DNA from: Pseudomonas tremae
GTDB lineage: Bacteria > Pseudomonadota > Gammaproteobacteria > Pseudomonadales > Pseudomonadaceae
Length of the DNA: 64,000 nt
Direction: 5' to 3'
Assembly (NCBI RefSeq): GCF_001401155.1
Contig: NZ_LJRO01000048.1
Coordinates: 1 to 64,000, forward strand
How positions within the stretch are numbered: the first letter of the stretch is position 1; each line of letters opens with the position of its first letter. Of the stretch, positions 63,395 through 64,000 are shown piece by piece. Made by a program: the position numbers and the translations under genes. The notes under the pieces were generated by a model, which saw only the letters and a program-made list of their open reading frames with translations, was not told the DNA's origin and ran no database searches.

Positions 63395-64000
63395 TCAGTT
63401 CGAGTGGTTAAGCACCTGCAGAATTGCCGCGCTCTGGGCGTCAGGTTCGCCTTCGAAACGGGCAGGGCGGTAGTGCATCTGAAAGGCGGCCAGCACCTCG
63501 CGTGTCGCGACGTCGAGCTCTCCGGTCTGCGGTGTGCTGTAGCCCAGGCGCGCGAGCTGTTGCTGAAACCAGCTAATGCTCGGCAGATTGACTGCCAGCA
63601 GCGCCTGACGTTGCGCAACCAGTGCTTCATCGGGCCAGACGCCAAGCCCTTCAGCGGCCAAGCGTTTCCACGGGAATAACGGACCTGGGTCTTGCTTGCG
63701 CAAGGGTGCAATGTCGCTGTGACCGATCACGTGCCTGGGGTCGATTTTGTTGCGCTTGACGATGTCTTTGAGCAGCACCGTGATCGACTGGACCTGTGCC
63801 TCGGTGTACGGATACCACAAGCGACCTGTCGGGGTGTCCTTGAAGCCCGGGTTGACGATCTCGATGCCTATCGAGCTGGAATTGAGCCATGTGCGCCCTT
63901 CCCATTCGCTCTCGCCAGCGTGCCATGCCCGGGCATTTTCATCCACCAGCTTGTAGATCGTGGCCTGCTTGTCGTCGCCGATCAGGTAATGAGCGCTGAC
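63395..64000 (-). CDS. N-acetylmuramoyl-L-alanine amidase, AmpD/AmiD type (5' end outside window)
   Basis: The 3' part of a zinc amidase that cleaves the bond between MurNAc and the stem peptide. Visible are the amidase_2 segments (DENARAWHAGESEWEG, SSIGIEIVNPGF, VIGHSDIAPLRKQDPGPLFPW, with the His and Asp/Lys active-site region) and a C-terminal peptidoglycan-binding helix domain (LPSISWFQQQLARLGYSTPQ to the end). The frame stays open to the window edge (VSAHYLIGDDKQATIYKL), so the start lies beyond 64000. It is convergent with kinB. The C-terminal binding domain makes AmiD a better match than cytosolic AmpD; a signal sequence cannot be checked. Confidence 0.92.
   Translation of the reverse strand, partial: VSAHYLIGDDKQATIYKLVDENARAWHAGESEWEGRTWLNSSSIGIEIVNPGFKDTPTGRLWYPYTEAQVQSITVLLKDIVKRNKIDPRHVIGHSDIAPLRKQDPGPLFPWKRLAAEGLGVWPDEALVAQRQALLAVNLPSISWFQQQLARLGYSTPQTGELDVATREVLAAFQMHYRPARFEGEPDAQSAAILQVLNHSN

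Overview
The window comes from a plant-associated Pseudomonas of the P. syringae group. The evidence is a type III effector gene (hopH1) behind a HrpL promoter, REP-like hairpins, and a block of typical Pseudomonas core genes (gabD-gabT, oscA-sbp-cysTWA, gcvT-gcvH, argE, argA, gshA, tex, ompR-envZ, algB-kinB). The assignment comes from gene content and protein motifs, not from a database search.

Positions 1 to about 21100 are accessory DNA, visibly AT-richer and full of mobile-element traces. From the left: the edge of an IS5-family element (1-24); a small unknown gene; a roughly 0.5 kb IS21-type element with both ends but no transposase (656-1148); a CHASE3 chemoreceptor; the effector cassette hopH1 with a csrA/rsmA paralogue, bracketed by two copies of the csrA 3' end; a Xer-like integrase with a dif-like palindrome beside its start; a type II toxin-antitoxin pair; a tandem RHS toxin locus on the minus strand; a broken TIR-like gene; an orphan DotA/TraY operon; a small replication/regulation module; and a second tyrosine integrase next to tRNA-Arg(CCG), the probable insertion site of the island.

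The most unusual system is the RHS locus (6668-13685). The RHS shell is encoded by two consecutive genes, each with its own signal peptide. The second carries a 137-residue C-terminal tip that I do not recognise, followed with a one-base overlap by a four-helix membrane protein that is probably its immunity protein. Downstream lies a second copy of the first shell gene. There the partner gene has been deleted, leaving a DUF4279 gene fused precisely to the partner's ribosome binding site.

From the tRNA to the right end the window is core chromosome: a FAD monooxygenase that lacks a canonical start codon, a LysE exporter, GABA degradation, an HDOD protein with a degenerate receiver domain, c-di-GMP enzymes, a desaturase, sulfate uptake, a frameshifted Crp/Fnr regulator, ferric iron uptake genes without an ATPase gene, glycine cleavage genes, an orphan GspE-type ATPase, an Lrp regulator, arginine and glutathione biosynthesis genes, Tex, OmpR/EnvZ, a lysozyme inhibitor and stress-related envelope proteins, AlgB/KinB, and the 3' part of an AmpD-like amidase that runs off the window.
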